This document shows positions 1 through 11,358 of a stretch of DNA of 64,000 bases, piece after piece. The notes under the pieces were generated by a model, which searched no databases, was not told where the DNA came from, and saw only the letters and a program-made list of their open reading frames with translations. This DNA is from Scylla paramamosain (taxonomy: Eukaryota; Arthropoda; Malacostraca; Decapoda; Portunidae). Position 1 is the stretch's first letter, and each line of letters opens with the position of its first letter. The DNA is taken from assembly GCF_035594125.1 (NCBI RefSeq), contig NC_087161.1:7516001-7580000 (forward strand), read 5' to 3'. A program made the position numbers and the translations under genes.

Positions 1-275
1 ATATAAATCATATCACTTCAGAAAGAGATTACAATCTCACTTTAATATTGTCTCGAATCCAGTGTGTACAAATCATTTACTCATCATCAAATCAAGAACT
101 CTCATCGTTGTGTCCTTTATTCGCACATCATATAACAAGCTAATTTCTCATGACCTCCAAGCTACCAGAATCACAGCCTCACTCGGGTCCTCCATACTAC
201 CAACACTTCAAGCATCTTCATCGACTGGACAAATTACAAGTATCATCAATTGTAATAGGCACTACCTTGCATGAA
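1..275 (+). repeat. LTR-like dispersed repeat, copy 1 (cut by window start)
   Basis: This stretch is clearly similar to 54,771-55,050. Shared blocks include 'ataaatcatatcacttcag', 'tttattcgcaca', 'cctccaagctaccagaatca' and 'atcatcaat'. Two diverged copies 54 kb apart show it is a dispersed repeat, and the open frame at 62-274 is therefore probably not a gene. A later stretch at 915-935 resembles the motif that follows copy 2 (55,026-55,049), so the element may continue discontinuously. The LTR identity is inferred and no pol gene is attached. Confidence 0.5.
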
Positions 276-2209
276 AAAGAATAGATATAGGAGTAGAATC
301 AGAAGGAAATTAGAGATGCGTTTGAGAATCTAAAGCCAGTTTTAGAAGAATTGTGCAAGAGGTGAACAGGATGTTGAATTGATAACAGCCAAGCTTAACT
401 ATAAACAACCGGTTTGCTTTAAGCCCATTCAGCTCATTAAAGGCTTACCTCCCATTGGGTGAAGATTAAAATGTCATTCATTTTGCTTGATATTATTGGC
501 TATGGAAATCTATGATGTATGCCTAGGCACCTCTTGGACAATCCTCAAGTCACTTTTTGCGTCAGTAGCAGCTAGACACTAAGATATTACAGACGCACAA
601 CCCGTGTCGCTCTGTCATGAGCTATTCATAGACTTAGACTCTGACTAAGAAACAAGAGTCATAATAACTTTGCTTATAATTTTAATCATGTGAATGAGTA
701 GTAAAGAAGTACACTGTTGTTAAGCTGTAATGACAATTTATTTTTCTAAATAAATCGCAAAACGTCAGACAAACTTTGATAAGTGGTTCACTTGCACAAG
801 GATGTTGTGAATGATGAATATTGAGAAAGAAAATAGTCGACTCTAATACCAAGCTACGCCCACTGACACATCGCCGTCACAGTAGAACACACAGAGGAGT
901 CACACAGTCATCAACTCCAGAACAACAGAGGTGACTAATGAACTCAGAAACACTGGTGGGTAACAACTTCATCGATACAGTGGTGACACTTCTCTCATCT
1001 ACAACACTGGTAGCACAAAAGCATCCTGATACAGTAGTGATCAATCATCATCATCCCGATACAGTGGTAGGAAAAAGACAACCGATACACACATGCATGC
1101 TTCTTAACAACAGTCGTAACACCATGTCTCACTAATGAGGTAGTCAGCCTGTTTTACCCACCGACAGACAAGGGAAATACTCTAACAACAATTAACTCCC
1201 ACAGCTGTGAAAGGATCGACAACCATGTCTAGGGAGAAACAATTAGAACAAGCAATGACGCATGTATGATTGAGGTATAACACCCCACTGGACAATCACC
1301 CTTGTAACAAATCCTCCCACTGTCCAACAGCATGTTATAGCCTCAAGCTGAGTAGTGTCGTTTACTGCCTCCTGGACGGCAGGCCTTGTCAGGACCTGAG
1401 GAGGGAGCAAAGTTCACTACATAGCTAATTACTTAAGTGCTCTGCACCTGATCAGCATCAGCCAACACTAACACTTAATACAAGCTCACTAACAAGAGAC
1501 ACGACTACAAACAAGTGCCCCTGAACACACAGGAGGGTCATTCACCGTTCTCTGTACAAGAGCTCAGCCCGTACATACACAGAGCTGAGGAGATACTTCC
1601 CTGGATATAGAGTGTGTTGCACACACTACCCTCTCTGGCAGGCTACTAAGGAGACTACTATACTGTGTAAGTAGGCCAGGGTGTACGGCCAGTAATGACT
1701 CACTTAATCTCTTAAAGCATCTGACTACTAACTCATATTCCACCTCAGTCTCTGCCAGATATTAGTACCTGTCTCAATATGTCTGCTCCCTCGAAGCGCT
1801 GGATAGTGACTGACTGACTGGGAGAGCACACCAAATAGTCTTTCACTCTGCTACAAGGGTAGGGTGTACAAGAGAGGGGGAATTCGGTGATGACATACAT
1901 ACACACATACACCCACGTGCTTGGCTACCACACTCTCTGCTCCCCGCGCTGGCTTACAAGAATAAAACACTTCTGAAAATTCTAATGATCAAACAAGGAA
2001 GGCTAGATGAATACTGATTACTTTATTGTTAAGAGCAACTCTTCTACTAAATACTAGGTGAGACTCAAATTGATTGGACAAGGGGAAGTAAGGAAATTTA
2101 CATGAGGAATGTGAGTGATTGCACGAATAAATATCATTCTAGAAGCTTCAGGCTGGGTAGTTAAGTGTCAAGGACACGTCCAAGTCTCATCCCCAACCTG
2201 TTTCTCTTC

Positions 2210-2210
<1 letters not shown>
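276..2210. other. Non-coding stretch, no gene recognised
   Basis: No convincing coding region or RNA gene is visible. A short run at 955-1,080 repeats variants of 'gatacagtggt' four or five times and gives a small open frame at 938-1,135 that resembles no known family. The rest is unique-looking and probably decayed transposon sequence. Confidence 0.5.

Positions 2211-2267
<57 letters not shown>
2211..2267. repeat. (CT)n microsatellite
   Basis: An uninterrupted CT dinucleotide array of about 55 bp. Open frames that cross it on either strand (poly Leu-Ser or Arg-Glu) are artefacts of the repeat. Confidence 0.95.
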
Positions 2268-2268
<1 letters not shown>

Positions 2269-3445
2269 CTTCTTCCATTATTCTTTTCTCATTCGTTCTT
2301 ACTATTTTCTTCGGTATATATCGCGTTATCTCGCTGCACACAACAATATACACTCTTCTATACTTCTCCATCCTATCATTCACTTCCCTTCCTAAACCCT
2401 CCAGACTCTCATGTACTGCCATTCTCTATCCCCATGACCTCACTCTTTCACTATCGCACATTTCAACTTTCTCTTTACCTAACTCTCCCACTCCCAATAT
2501 TTCCATCACACTGAACTATCTAAAGTCATCTTATAAAAAATACTACTTGTCACTCATCCTTCTATCATTCCTGCTCTCTTTCAAGCAGTACTACTAAACA
2601 TGGCTCTTACACGCTGTTTAAAAACACCACCATGATGAAATTGTCAAGCCACAAGGTGAAGCAAACTGGCAATGATGAGAGAGAAGGTGCCTTCATACAC
2701 CCTCGCCTTTGGCTATAATTCCTTGCTATAAGAAAGGACAAGTTACCATCTATATTCTATAATGCCATGTGAATGTCATTAAACACTTCAGTGTAGGTAG
2801 GGAGCATGGCTTCAAGAGGAAACAAACGGGCAACCACTCTCCCTTACCCTTTTCAAAACTAGACCTCTAAATCTCAAAACTGTTTGTTGTAGTTTTCTGT
2901 AATAACTTCACTTCTGTAAGTTTTAATAAAATGAAATAACTAGAAAGGAAATAAAACTTCGTTGTTTTGATAATTTAACTGTTACAATTATGGGTAAATA
3001 ATCGCAAATTATACTTTTACATAAAAAAAAGGAATGACATTCATAGAATAATTATATGGACAACTGTCTAGATATTTACTGGGGCATATTTGAAAATTTC
3101 TTCGTTACTGCAAATCATTGAATAAAAAAGTTATTATGAGTAACATTTCTATATAAGATTTATTTATTTATTTTTTTAATTTTGCAAATGCGCATTGCAA
3201 TATACTCGTACAGCATGATAATAATAAGAAAAAAAAATGGGACAATGCTCCCTTTGAAGCTGCATCTCTAGAAGGAGCCTAAAGTCAGTGTAGTGCAGGC
3301 CTGCTTAAAGAAGACACAGGCATGTATCTAGAAAAGTTGGTTGGTGTACTTTGGTGATACTCGCGGAGCACAGTTTGCGGATCACTGCAGTCTAGATGTA
3401 GTATAACGAGAAGTTTTTCCAATGTCATTCCCTCCCCTCCACACA
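2268..3445. other. AT-rich non-coding stretch
   Basis: No gene recognised. The sequence is AT-rich with short homopolymers. The frame at 2,115-2,597 is mostly repeat-encoded and has no family resemblance. Confidence 0.5.
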
Positions 3446-3668
3446 GGCCCATATTATGAAACGCTCTGCTCTCACCACGATTATTATCAAAGACCACAGA
3501 GATGATTAGTCAGGTTCTCTAGTGTCTCTCCAGTTAATACTGTAGAAATCTTGTTAATCTGTCACTAGAAACAGAAAACACTTAAAAACCCGTGTCACTT
3601 CAATTAAACTTACTAAAGGTTTCTGAAAGTAATCGGGATGTGGCCACAAGTGTTTCTCAATATGGTCC
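3446..3668. mobile_element. MITE, full copy A of a family seen about six times
   Basis: A 223-bp non-coding element with terminal inverted repeats: left 'ggcccatattatgaaac', right end (reverse complement) 'ggaccatattgagaaac'. The interior aligns with the reverse complement of 58,001-58,216, including 'gtagaaatctt' and 'ttaaaaacccgtgtcactt'. Partial copies lie near 44,631, 45,888, 56,351 and 61,070. The superfamily is not certain because no clean target duplication was found. Confidence 0.7.
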
Positions 3669-3678
3669 ACAGACTGAC

Positions 3679-3682
<4 letters not shown>

Positions 3683-3721
<39 letters not shown>
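3683..3721. repeat. (CA)n microsatellite
   Basis: About 19 CA dinucleotides directly 3' of MITE copy A. Confidence 0.95.
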
Positions 3722-3723
<2 letters not shown>

Positions 3724-3986
3724 ATAACGTAATGTGATGCAGTTTTTGTTATAAGGCTTAATTTTCACGTTACGCACCTTCCTTCAAGTGTAAACCAATA
3801 GGAATACGATAGGCTGACATACAGAGAGCAAGTGTATGTACGCCATGAACATGTGAGTCTGTGTGAGGTGAAGGTTATAAATAAAAGATGAATTAGAAAA
3901 AAAAAAAAAAAGGAATATAGAAAATCAAGTGAATTAGTAGATAAATGAGTAAATAAATAAATAACTAAATAGATAAAAAATAAACG

Positions 3987-4237
3987 ATAACGATGCCGGT
4001 GTCGCCATAACGAAGAGAGTTTCACTATAACGAAGCGGGAATCATCATAACGAAGCGAGTTTCACGATAACGAAACGGATTTCACTATAACCAAGCAAGT
4101 TTCACTATAACGAAGCGGGAGTCGCCAAAACAAAACAAATTTCGAGATAACGAAGAGAGTTCCACGATAACGAAACGAGTTTCACGATAACGAAGCGGGT
4201 GTCTCCATAGCGAAGGAAATTTCACGATAACGAAGCG
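3987..4237. repeat. 20-bp minisatellite, 12.5 units
   Basis: A tandem array with an exact 20-bp period and no insertions or deletions. The consensus unit is ATAACGAAGCGAGTTTCACG. Units vary by substitution, for example 'ataacgaagcgggagtcgcc', and one unit is A-rich and degenerate. The 3' half of the unit alternates between a TTTCAC form and a GTCGCC form. Confidence 0.9.
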
Positions 4238-4360
4238 ATGTTGAAGTAAGTTTTCTTTGGCAGGGATGAATCCCTTCTCCCCTTAAGGAGCTATCCCAGG
4301 CCTGCAGGAGTGTAGGGGCAGTGGCCCCTACACAAGAGGTCGTCAGAAAGAAAATTTCGA

Positions 4361-4590
4361 CAACTCACCAGACACTGCCATGGAAGGCGCACGCACCCTT
4401 CACCCCAAAAGAGGACCCTCGCATGACAGTGTCTGGGGCATGGTGGAAGGCAGGTGTTTTCTCCTTTACAGTTAGGCCTTGAAGGCGGAATTTTGATAAA
4501 CTGCTATTCACAATTCACCAGACACTGTCACGGAAGGAAGAACCCTTATCCCCCCTTTCAAGATCCCTATGATGGCAGTATCTACTGGAT
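4361..4590. repeat. Direct repeat of a hairpin-forming unit
   Basis: Two related segments about 150 bp apart each open with 'caccagacactg'. In the first, 'ccagacactgccatg' (4,368-4,382) is answered by the inverted 'catgacagtgtctgg' (4,422-4,436). In the second the answering arm 'ggcagtatctactgg' is degraded. The small frames here resemble no protein. Confidence 0.45.
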
Positions 4591-5110
4591 GATGGGTAGT
4601 GTTCTCTTGTTAACAATGGCCTCTTGTTGGGTGTGAGGGGCTGGAAGTGTACGATCATAATGAGGAGGTAAAGGAGGTGCGGGACTTGCTGCCCGATTCC
4701 CACTTTGGGTCCCAGGTGGAACCAGACAGCCACCCTCCTCTCTACTACGCTCCCCCTGTCTTCCACGGGCCGGTAAAAATTTTGGTTTCAAAATTTGTCC
4801 GAAACGACGTTTAATTTTGCGTTGAATAATAAATTGTCGTCAGTACATGAAAATTTTGTTTGGTTGACTTGCGAGAAAATCGGTTCATCAGGTGAGATGA
4901 ATGGAGGGGACTTTGTGCCTCTGAGTGCCTGCGTGAATTGCCTTCCACAGTGATAATTATTTATTTAGGGTAATGACTTCAGCTTGCCTGCAGTACGTAT
5001 TAGAGGCGAGGTAGAAAGAAATAAAACTTAAACAATATTATGTGATTTTTAGATAGTCGTCGCATAACACTTCCCAATAACCTGCTGGAATCGACACCCA
5101 CCTCCCCAAG

Positions 5111-5112
<2 letters not shown>

Positions 5113-5173
<61 letters not shown>
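5113..5173. repeat. (CT)n microsatellite flanking a hAT element
   Basis: About 30 CT dinucleotides. The tract ends exactly where the hAT-like terminus 'cagcgtgaccagat' begins. Confidence 0.95.
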
Positions 5174-5177
<4 letters not shown>

Positions 5178-5420
5178 GTGACCAGATATACGATAATTAT
5201 CGTATTTATAAGATAAATTGGTGTTTGGTACGATAAACGATAACGTTCATACGATATACGATAATTTACTTGATTTTACGCGATGAATAATCAAGTAATA
5301 CGATAATACAACTTTGGAAAAAATTATCTCAGAATAGACAATAATTCATTTGAATAAAAAAAAAATACATTATAAAATATCAGTCTTATTATTTGAGACT
5401 GACGTGGTGTTAACGTTAAG

Positions 5421-5985
5421 GGGGAGTTTACACGGGGTTAAGCCGCGAATTGTGCAGCCGGGAGCGAGATGCAGCCGGGATTTGCTGAATTGCCGGAGCA
5501 GCCGAAAACCGCTCTGTCGGTGTGATCGGCTGCCATCCCAGCAATTTTCCAGGGTCAAATAAGAACAACTATCAATATAAAATTGAAAATATGAGGAATA
5601 TTGTTGGAAAGTGTTTTAGTAACAACCATTGATTATACCATTATACACAATAAATAAATAACATATTTACATTTATTTAAAAAAAAATGGAAAATAGACG
5701 CGGAATAGCACCAGAAGGCATCATGAGCGCCACAACCTGCAAGGATTGTGACCAGGAACGAGTCCACAGTCATTTCTTCTTTTGCTTTTTCTTCCAGCAC
5801 AACAAAATCGCAATTATAACAACCAGCTCGGAGAAGGAGGACTCCATCTTGATTGTTTATTTTTTATGCAACCGGCTAGCGGACTAGCGGCTGCTCCCCA
5901 CCGTGTGAATACTTTCGGGTGAAACCTGCCGGCTGCTCCACCCGGCTGCAAGCAGCCGGGTGGAGAAACAGCCCCGTGGTCGGAT
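5421..5985. mobile_element. GC-rich insertion, possible Harbinger-like MITE
   Basis: This block is much richer in GC than its surroundings. It starts with 'gggggagtttacacggggtt' and contains many copies of 'gcagccggg' and its complement 'cggctgc'. An inverted copy of the start ('caccgtgtgaatac') lies near 5,898-5,911. A terminus resembling GGGAGTTTACACG suggests a PIF/Harbinger-type non-autonomous element, but the exact ends are unclear. Confidence 0.35.
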
Positions 5986-6100
5986 ACAGGACGGGAGAAC
6001 GACCACATATCCCTGCTGTACGTTCCCAATGCGTGCTGCGAGCCGCAGCCGTTAAGGTTGCTTCCAGTTCCGTTTCCTCTTTCGCGTATTTGCAGGAACG

Positions 6101-6430
6101 TTGGCAAAATGTCTGATAGTGCAAAAGACAAAAGAAAAGACACTGGAAAAAAAAAAATCCAGTAGTAACATACATAAGAAAAGCAGAGATGTGAGCAAAA
6201 ATATAAATGTGAGCAGGAAAAAGTACCCTTGGTTAGAGCCTCAAAAAAAAAAAAAAAAAAAATCCTTTAAGGCTTTGTCTCGTGTGTGTGGAGTAGAAAT
6301 TTCTGCTCGGATAACACCGATTAAGTTGCATTATAAGAGCATCAAGCACAAGAAATTGTGCGCACCTTCAACACCAATGAATATATCCGAGGTATTTTAT
6401 TTATTTATTTATTTATTTTTCTTTATGTAG
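6101..6430 (+). pseudogene. hAT transposase fragment, BED-finger-like N-terminus
   Basis: The frame contains 'RKKYPWLEP' followed by 'ARITPIKLHYKSIKHKK'. The spacing of H-x-x-S-x-x-H resembles the second half of the BED/TTF-type zinc finger at the N-terminus of ZBED/ZNF862-like hAT transposases. The upstream cysteine pair is not well preserved. The C-terminal part reads through a TTTA repeat and is not real. Confidence 0.5.
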
Positions 6431-6448
6431 GAGGGACACCAGCCAAAG

Positions 6449-6495
<47 letters not shown>

Positions 6496-6560
6496 CCCAC
6501 TGAGGCGCCATTCCCATAAAAGGGTCCAAAGCGGTAGTCAAAAATTGAAGGAATTTGCAT
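6405..6560 (-). mobile_element. 3' tail fragment of a jockey-like LINE
   Basis: A long A-run (6,451-6,494) followed by 'gcccactgaggcgcc', 'gggtccaaagcggtagtcaa' and 'aattgaagg' matches the 3' end of the minus-strand LINE at 49,626-49,725 ('cccacttaggcgcc', 'ggtcaaaagaatgatcgaa'). It is probably a short 5'-truncated insertion inside the hAT. Confidence 0.5.
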
Positions 6561-6911
6561 GTGGTAAAGTCAGGAAAAGCAAAAGTGATGCAGTAAAGAC
6601 AGCAGAAATAAAACTTAACCGCTTTCATGATAGAACATAATGTATCCTTTAGAGCTGCATAGCATTTGTGTGATGTAGTGAAGGACTGCTTTCCTGACTC
6701 AGCCATAGCAAAGGCATTATATATGACAAGAACGAAATGTCACAATGTCTGTACTAAAGTCATGCCAAAAAGCTATCAAGAAGAATTGGCATAAAAACTA
6801 ATGAAAACAAAGTTTAGCGTATTGATGGACCAATCAATAGATGTTTCAACTTCGCAAAACTGGTGTATAATAGAACGTTTTGCAGATACAAGTGAAGTCG
6901 TAAGCTAATTT

Positions 6912-7581
6912 TTGAGTCTGGTGCCAATATTCACTGGTGAAGATCTAGGAGTAGCTGAGGGCGCAATGGGAAGAATATTCTCTGCAATTATGAAGTCACT
7001 AAGTGATTTTGATATGCTTGTTGCTAACATTGTTGGTTTTGGATCTGATGGGTGCAGCACAATGATAGGGGAGCACAATTTCGTAAGTAACATATTCAGA
7101 GGAGTGTGTCCTGGGGTATTGATTATGAAATGTATGTCACTGCACATTTATGTGCCTCAGGCATGTAATGAACTGCCCACCATCGTAGAACAGTTAGCAC
7201 ATGATGTCCACAACATACTAAAACAGTCATCAAAGAGATTAGCTCAGTTTTCTGAGTTCCAAGAATTTGCTGGTGTTAAAAAGCACCGCATTTTAACATT
7301 CTCCAGAAGGCACTGGCTTCCATATGAAGCAGTCGTTAGAAGAATGCTTGAATAGTGGAGACCTCTGTGGATGTATTTTGCTGACCAGCACTTCCAGCAT
7401 CCAAAAAAGTATGGTGGAGCTTCAACAGTACAAACATATGAAATGTTACATGATCCCTATAACAGGTTGTATCTTTATTTCTTGGATTCAGTGTTGCAAA
7501 AATTTACACATTTTAATTTGTTGTTTTGACAATGAGTGTGTTGTTATGACCTCATTGCACAACCAAGCTAGCGTGATCTAG
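6912..7581 (+). pseudogene. hAT transposase, central part (ZNF862/KIAA1586-like)
   Basis: The frame 6,912-7,355 contains 'GFGSDGCSTMIGEHNFVS', 'CPGVLIMKCMSLHIYV' and 'SSKRLAQFSEFQEFAGV'. These are characteristic of the RNase-H-like region of hAT-derived proteins. The match continues in another frame from 7,324, so there is at least one frameshift. The expected SLH/C motif is altered. It is not expected to be functional. Confidence 0.7.
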
Positions 7582-7728
7582 AAAGACATTCTGCTTATTT
7601 ATATGAAACGGGATCATGTGATGAAAAAGATCTGGGTGATATTGATCCAGGTGACAAACAGGAATTTCTTTTACAGTATACAATTCTTACACAAAACGGA
7701 GTAGGGGCGGGCATAAACTATCTTCAGG

Positions 7729-7734
<6 letters not shown>

Positions 7735-7804
<70 letters not shown>
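7735..7804. repeat. (CT)n microsatellite inside hAT coding remnant
   Basis: About 35 CT dinucleotides interrupting the transposase between its middle and C-terminal parts. Confidence 0.95.
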
Positions 7805-7807
<3 letters not shown>

Positions 7808-7892
7808 GCGCCACTCATAAGAATAGTTTACTTGAAGTAATGAGCATGGCTCAACAGAAGGGTATGATCAAGGAAAGTTCCCTGATAAATTT

Positions 7893-8231
7893 TTGGGAAA
7901 AGTAGAAACTGTGCTTGATCATACCGGAGGACCGAAATATGAATGTGTGGCAAATTTTACTTTGTCATTACTCTCACTCCCTCATTCCAATGCCAACTGT
8001 GAACGGTGCTTCTCAGACATTAATAGGATGAAAAGTAAAGATAGAAACAGGGTGAAAACTGACACTGTTAGAGACGTGCTATTAGCCAAGCAGAGTGTAA
8101 AATGGAAGCAAAATAGCAGCTGTGCATCTTTTATAAGTTCAAGAGCTATGCTGTGCTACAGTAATTCAGACGTCATGTACCCGAGTAAAACTGCTAAAGA
8201 GGAGGTGGTTCCAGACATACCCATGGAGTAA
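7893..8231 (+). pseudogene. hAT transposase C-terminal dimerisation domain
   Basis: The frame contains 'LPHSNANCERCFSDINRMKS' followed by 'KDRNRVKTDTV'. This is the hAT family C-terminal signature (S-N-A-x-x-E-R-x-F-S). It is the last part of the transposase and ends at 8,231. The domain itself is well preserved, but the upstream gene is broken. Confidence 0.75.
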
Positions 8232-8483
8232 AACTGGTAAGTTCATGAACAATATGTACAGCAGAACTATATAAGCCTAAGATAAAATGAATCATTATAA
8301 TTATCACATAGCATACTATATAGTTGTAGCTTGACAGTATTACAGTAAGGAAATCTAATAAATAACTGCACTGACATATTCGTAACACGAACACTATTAT
8401 TTTTTTTTCTAATTTAATACGATAATTCACACCAAAATACGATAATTTTTGGCAAAGAAGTACGATATTAGTTACTGGCGTCT

Positions 8484-8485
<2 letters not shown>

Positions 8486-8530
<45 letters not shown>
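8486..8530. repeat. (CT)n microsatellite at the right hAT flank
   Basis: About 22 CT dinucleotides immediately after the right hAT terminus, mirroring the left flank. Confidence 0.9.
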
Positions 8531-8531
<1 letters not shown>

Positions 8532-8582
8532 ACCTTGGTTGAGTGTGGTGCGCACATTTTCTGGAGGCAAGGAAGTTAACCA

Positions 8583-9765
8583 CTAACAAATGCTGTTAAC
8601 TGCGGATTTAAGGCAAATTATTGAACATGACGGCGTTTTAGTCTCTACGGTATTGCAATCTATCAGGTCCCGAGGAAACCCATGCCATAGATTTACGGTG
8701 CCATGTAAAAAGAAATTTTCTGATTCATGAAAATTTAAAGATTTTCCAACAATTTTGCAACCTCGTGTGTAATTTGAAGAGTCCATCGTGAAATACTTGC
8801 TGCAGTCCATGTTATCAATGCCTTTGATGATTTTATGTACTTGTTTTAAGTCTTCTTTGATTTGTTTCTTAGGTTTGGTATAATTTTTTGTTACTCTATG
8901 CTCAACTCCTTCTAATTTATCTGTCCTTCTGGTAATAGGGGCACCATGCTTGAACGCAATATTCCAAAAGGGGACGGACCAAGGAGTTATACAGAGTGAG
9001 CATCGTATTTTTAGATTTATTTATATTCAAATGATCTGCTAATTGAGCCAATTATTTTATTCGCTTTCTTTACGACCTCTCAACATTGTTGACTAGGTTT
9101 TAGGCTGCTCGATTATTATTACTCCTAAAATCAATTTCGCTATCTACACTTTGAAGTTGGGTACCGATCTCGTGTCGTTCCCTAAGTGAAGTACTTTACG
9201 CATCTGCATTAAAATTCATTTGCCAGGTTTCCACCCACTCTGACAACTTGTCTAGATATTTTTGCATTTCTTTTATTGTTCGTTAGAGACTGTGGTATTC
9301 GCTATTTTGGTGTCATTAACAAACTTCGATATTATACCTGTAACACCTTCGTCTATGTCGTTAATATAAACAAGGAAGAGAAAAGATCCTAAAACTGACC
9401 CTTGTGGCACCCCACTGATTACGTTAGTCCACTTGGATGCTGTTCCATTTATAACTACTCTTGTTTACGGTTGTTCAGCCAGTTTTCTACTCATGCGATT
9501 TTAGCTTAATCAGTAAACGTTTGTTAGGGACACTGTCGAAGGCCTTTTGAAAATCAAGATATATTATATCTACCGATTTATTTTCGTCATACTGGTTCAA
9601 AATATCATGAAAGGGTCAATCAAACGAGAGCATTTGTTGCGGAAGCCGTGTTGATTATCTTTGAGTAGGTTGTTTTCTTCTAAGTGGCTAACGAATCTAT
9701 CTCGTATAAATGTTTCTAGAGTTTTACATGCGAGTGAAAGGTAGGCTAATTGGCCGGTAATTACA
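8583..9765 (-). pseudogene. CR1-like non-LTR reverse transcriptase remnant
   Basis: Read on the minus strand, 9,430-9,380 encodes 'ISGVPQGSVLG', the RT motif before the palm. It is followed near 9,345-9,300 by 'FVNDTKIAN', where active copies have FADDTKI, so the first catalytic Asp is replaced. The C-terminal end near 8,700-8,583 encodes 'GTVNLWHGFPRDLIDC', typical of the tail of these proteins. Many stops and frameshifts separate the pieces. The family is the same broad one as 23,501-24,594. Confidence 0.75.
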
Positions 9766-9769
9766 TGGT

Positions 9770-10150
9770 AAAGATTTACTGTTTTTTCATTTTATTTTAT
9801 TTTATTTTTCTTTATCGAAGTGTGTGTGTAAGAATTGAATGACAGCACTTAAAAAAATATCTATGGAATAATGATAAGAATGGATGATGGAGGTGGATGG
9901 TGAAAAAGAAGTGGGGAGTGGAGAGCGAGAAGAGGGTGGGGATTAACTGCTTATGGCTTCACACTAGGCTTTCCTTTGCTGTGTTGTTCTTCGCCACAAA
10001 TATAGAACTTCATTTTACCGGAACTATTAATGTCACAGTGTGTGCATAAGGTAAGAACTATGCATCTCTCTCATACATGTAATACTGTACACGCACATTA
10101 AGGCGAGAATGAGGAACGAAAGATGATGATTGTTTAATGTGTACGTACAT

Positions 10151-10187
<37 letters not shown>

Positions 10188-10360
10188 CAGGTAAAGTTGT
10201 GGGGAGGTGAGGGATGAGGGTGTGGGGGAGATATATCGCCAGGCAGGGAAGACAGAATATTAATATTTGTGAGAAAAATGTCTGAATAGGAGGGATGAAG
10301 GAAGTTTTTGCTGTAGCGAAAAACTATATGGATGATGGACGAGTAATAAATGGTTTGTAC
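9770..10360. other. Non-coding stretch with (GT)n
   Basis: No gene seen. It contains a TTTTA-rich run near 9,790-9,810 and a (GT)n tract at 10,155-10,186. Confidence 0.5.
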
Positions 10361-10361
10361 A

Positions 10362-10500
<139 letters not shown>

Positions 10501-10643
10501 TTTCGGTCAGGATTAGCGGTGGATCACCACGTCACCTACACCTTTTTGGTCATCAAAATGAATCCTAACTAGAACGGCGCCGCCCACTTTCCACCAGCCA
10601 ATTTCAGTTTCTGGAAAACAGGATAATTTATGTTCTGTCCTCT

Positions 10644-10771
10644 ACCGTCCCACAGGAGGGCTTCCTTTCGCCACTTTAAATAAGACAGATTATACTGCTA
10701 CTACTACTACTACTACTACCGTCCCACAGGAGGGCTTCCTTTCGCCACTTTAAATAAGACAGATTATACTG

Positions 10772-10800
<29 letters not shown>
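10644..10800. repeat. 74-bp tandem duplication with (ACT)n tails
   Basis: The segment beginning 'accgtcccacaggagggctt' occurs at 10,644 and again at 10,718, essentially identical. Each copy ends in an (ACT)n run of different length. It reads as a recent tandem duplication in which the trinucleotide tract probably served as the recombination site. Confidence 0.85.
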
Positions 10801-10803
<3 letters not shown>

Positions 10804-10841
10804 GCTATAGTAAAACCACACTAAAATTAAGGCTTAGGTGG

Positions 10842-10908
10842 GGTCTACGCAGGTATTCCCCTGCTTGCGACTTTGCCATATTTCCTAAATCAGCGATGTG
10901 AAACTGTT

Positions 10909-10988
<80 letters not shown>

Positions 10989-11055
10989 AACAGTTTCACA
11001 TCGCTGATTTAGGAAATATGGCAAAGTCGCAAGCAGGGGAATACCTGCGTAGACC
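10842..11055. repeat. Perfect palindrome flanking (TA)n
   Basis: The left arm (10,842-10,912) and right arm (10,985-11,055) are exact reverse complements over about 70 bp as read. A (TA)n core of about 72 bp separates them and is itself self-complementary. The arms start 'ggtctacgcaggtattcccc'. The whole could form one stem of over 100 bp. It may be a minimal fold-back transposon. Confidence 0.9.
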
Positions 11056-11358
11056 TGCGTATAGTATATATGTTACGGCCATTTTGGAAAATTGGTCGTT
11101 TTACAAAATTGCCGGTCATTATGCAAAAAGACCAAATTCGTGGTCACATTGCAAAATGACCTAAATTTCTCAACATTTTGCAAAACGACCAAGATTTTGG
11201 TCAGTTTACAAAATTATCGTTGGTCAGTTTGCAAAACGACCAAGATTTTGGTCAGTTTACAAAATTATCGTTGGTCAGTTTACAAAATGTCCATACAGCA
11301 AGCAGGCAGATGAAAAAAAAAGCGAGGGAATGATAAAACGTAGTGAACATAACTAATT

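Larger units (their letters stand above)
5174..8487 (+). mobile_element. Degenerate hAT DNA transposon in a (CT)n tract
   Basis: The left terminus 'cagcgtgaccagata' and the inverted right terminus ('gagaccagacgccag' on the minus strand) share the GACCAGA core. Both subterminal regions are rich in 'tacgataa' motifs. (CT)n lies on both sides, so an 8-bp target duplication of CTCTCTCT is possible but cannot be proved. Inside are pieces of a hAT transposase in order: a BED-finger-like stretch (6,101-6,400), a middle domain (6,912-7,355) and a C-terminal dimerisation domain (7,893-8,231). Frameshifts, a second (CT)n tract and a LINE tail fragment interrupt it. Confidence 0.7.
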
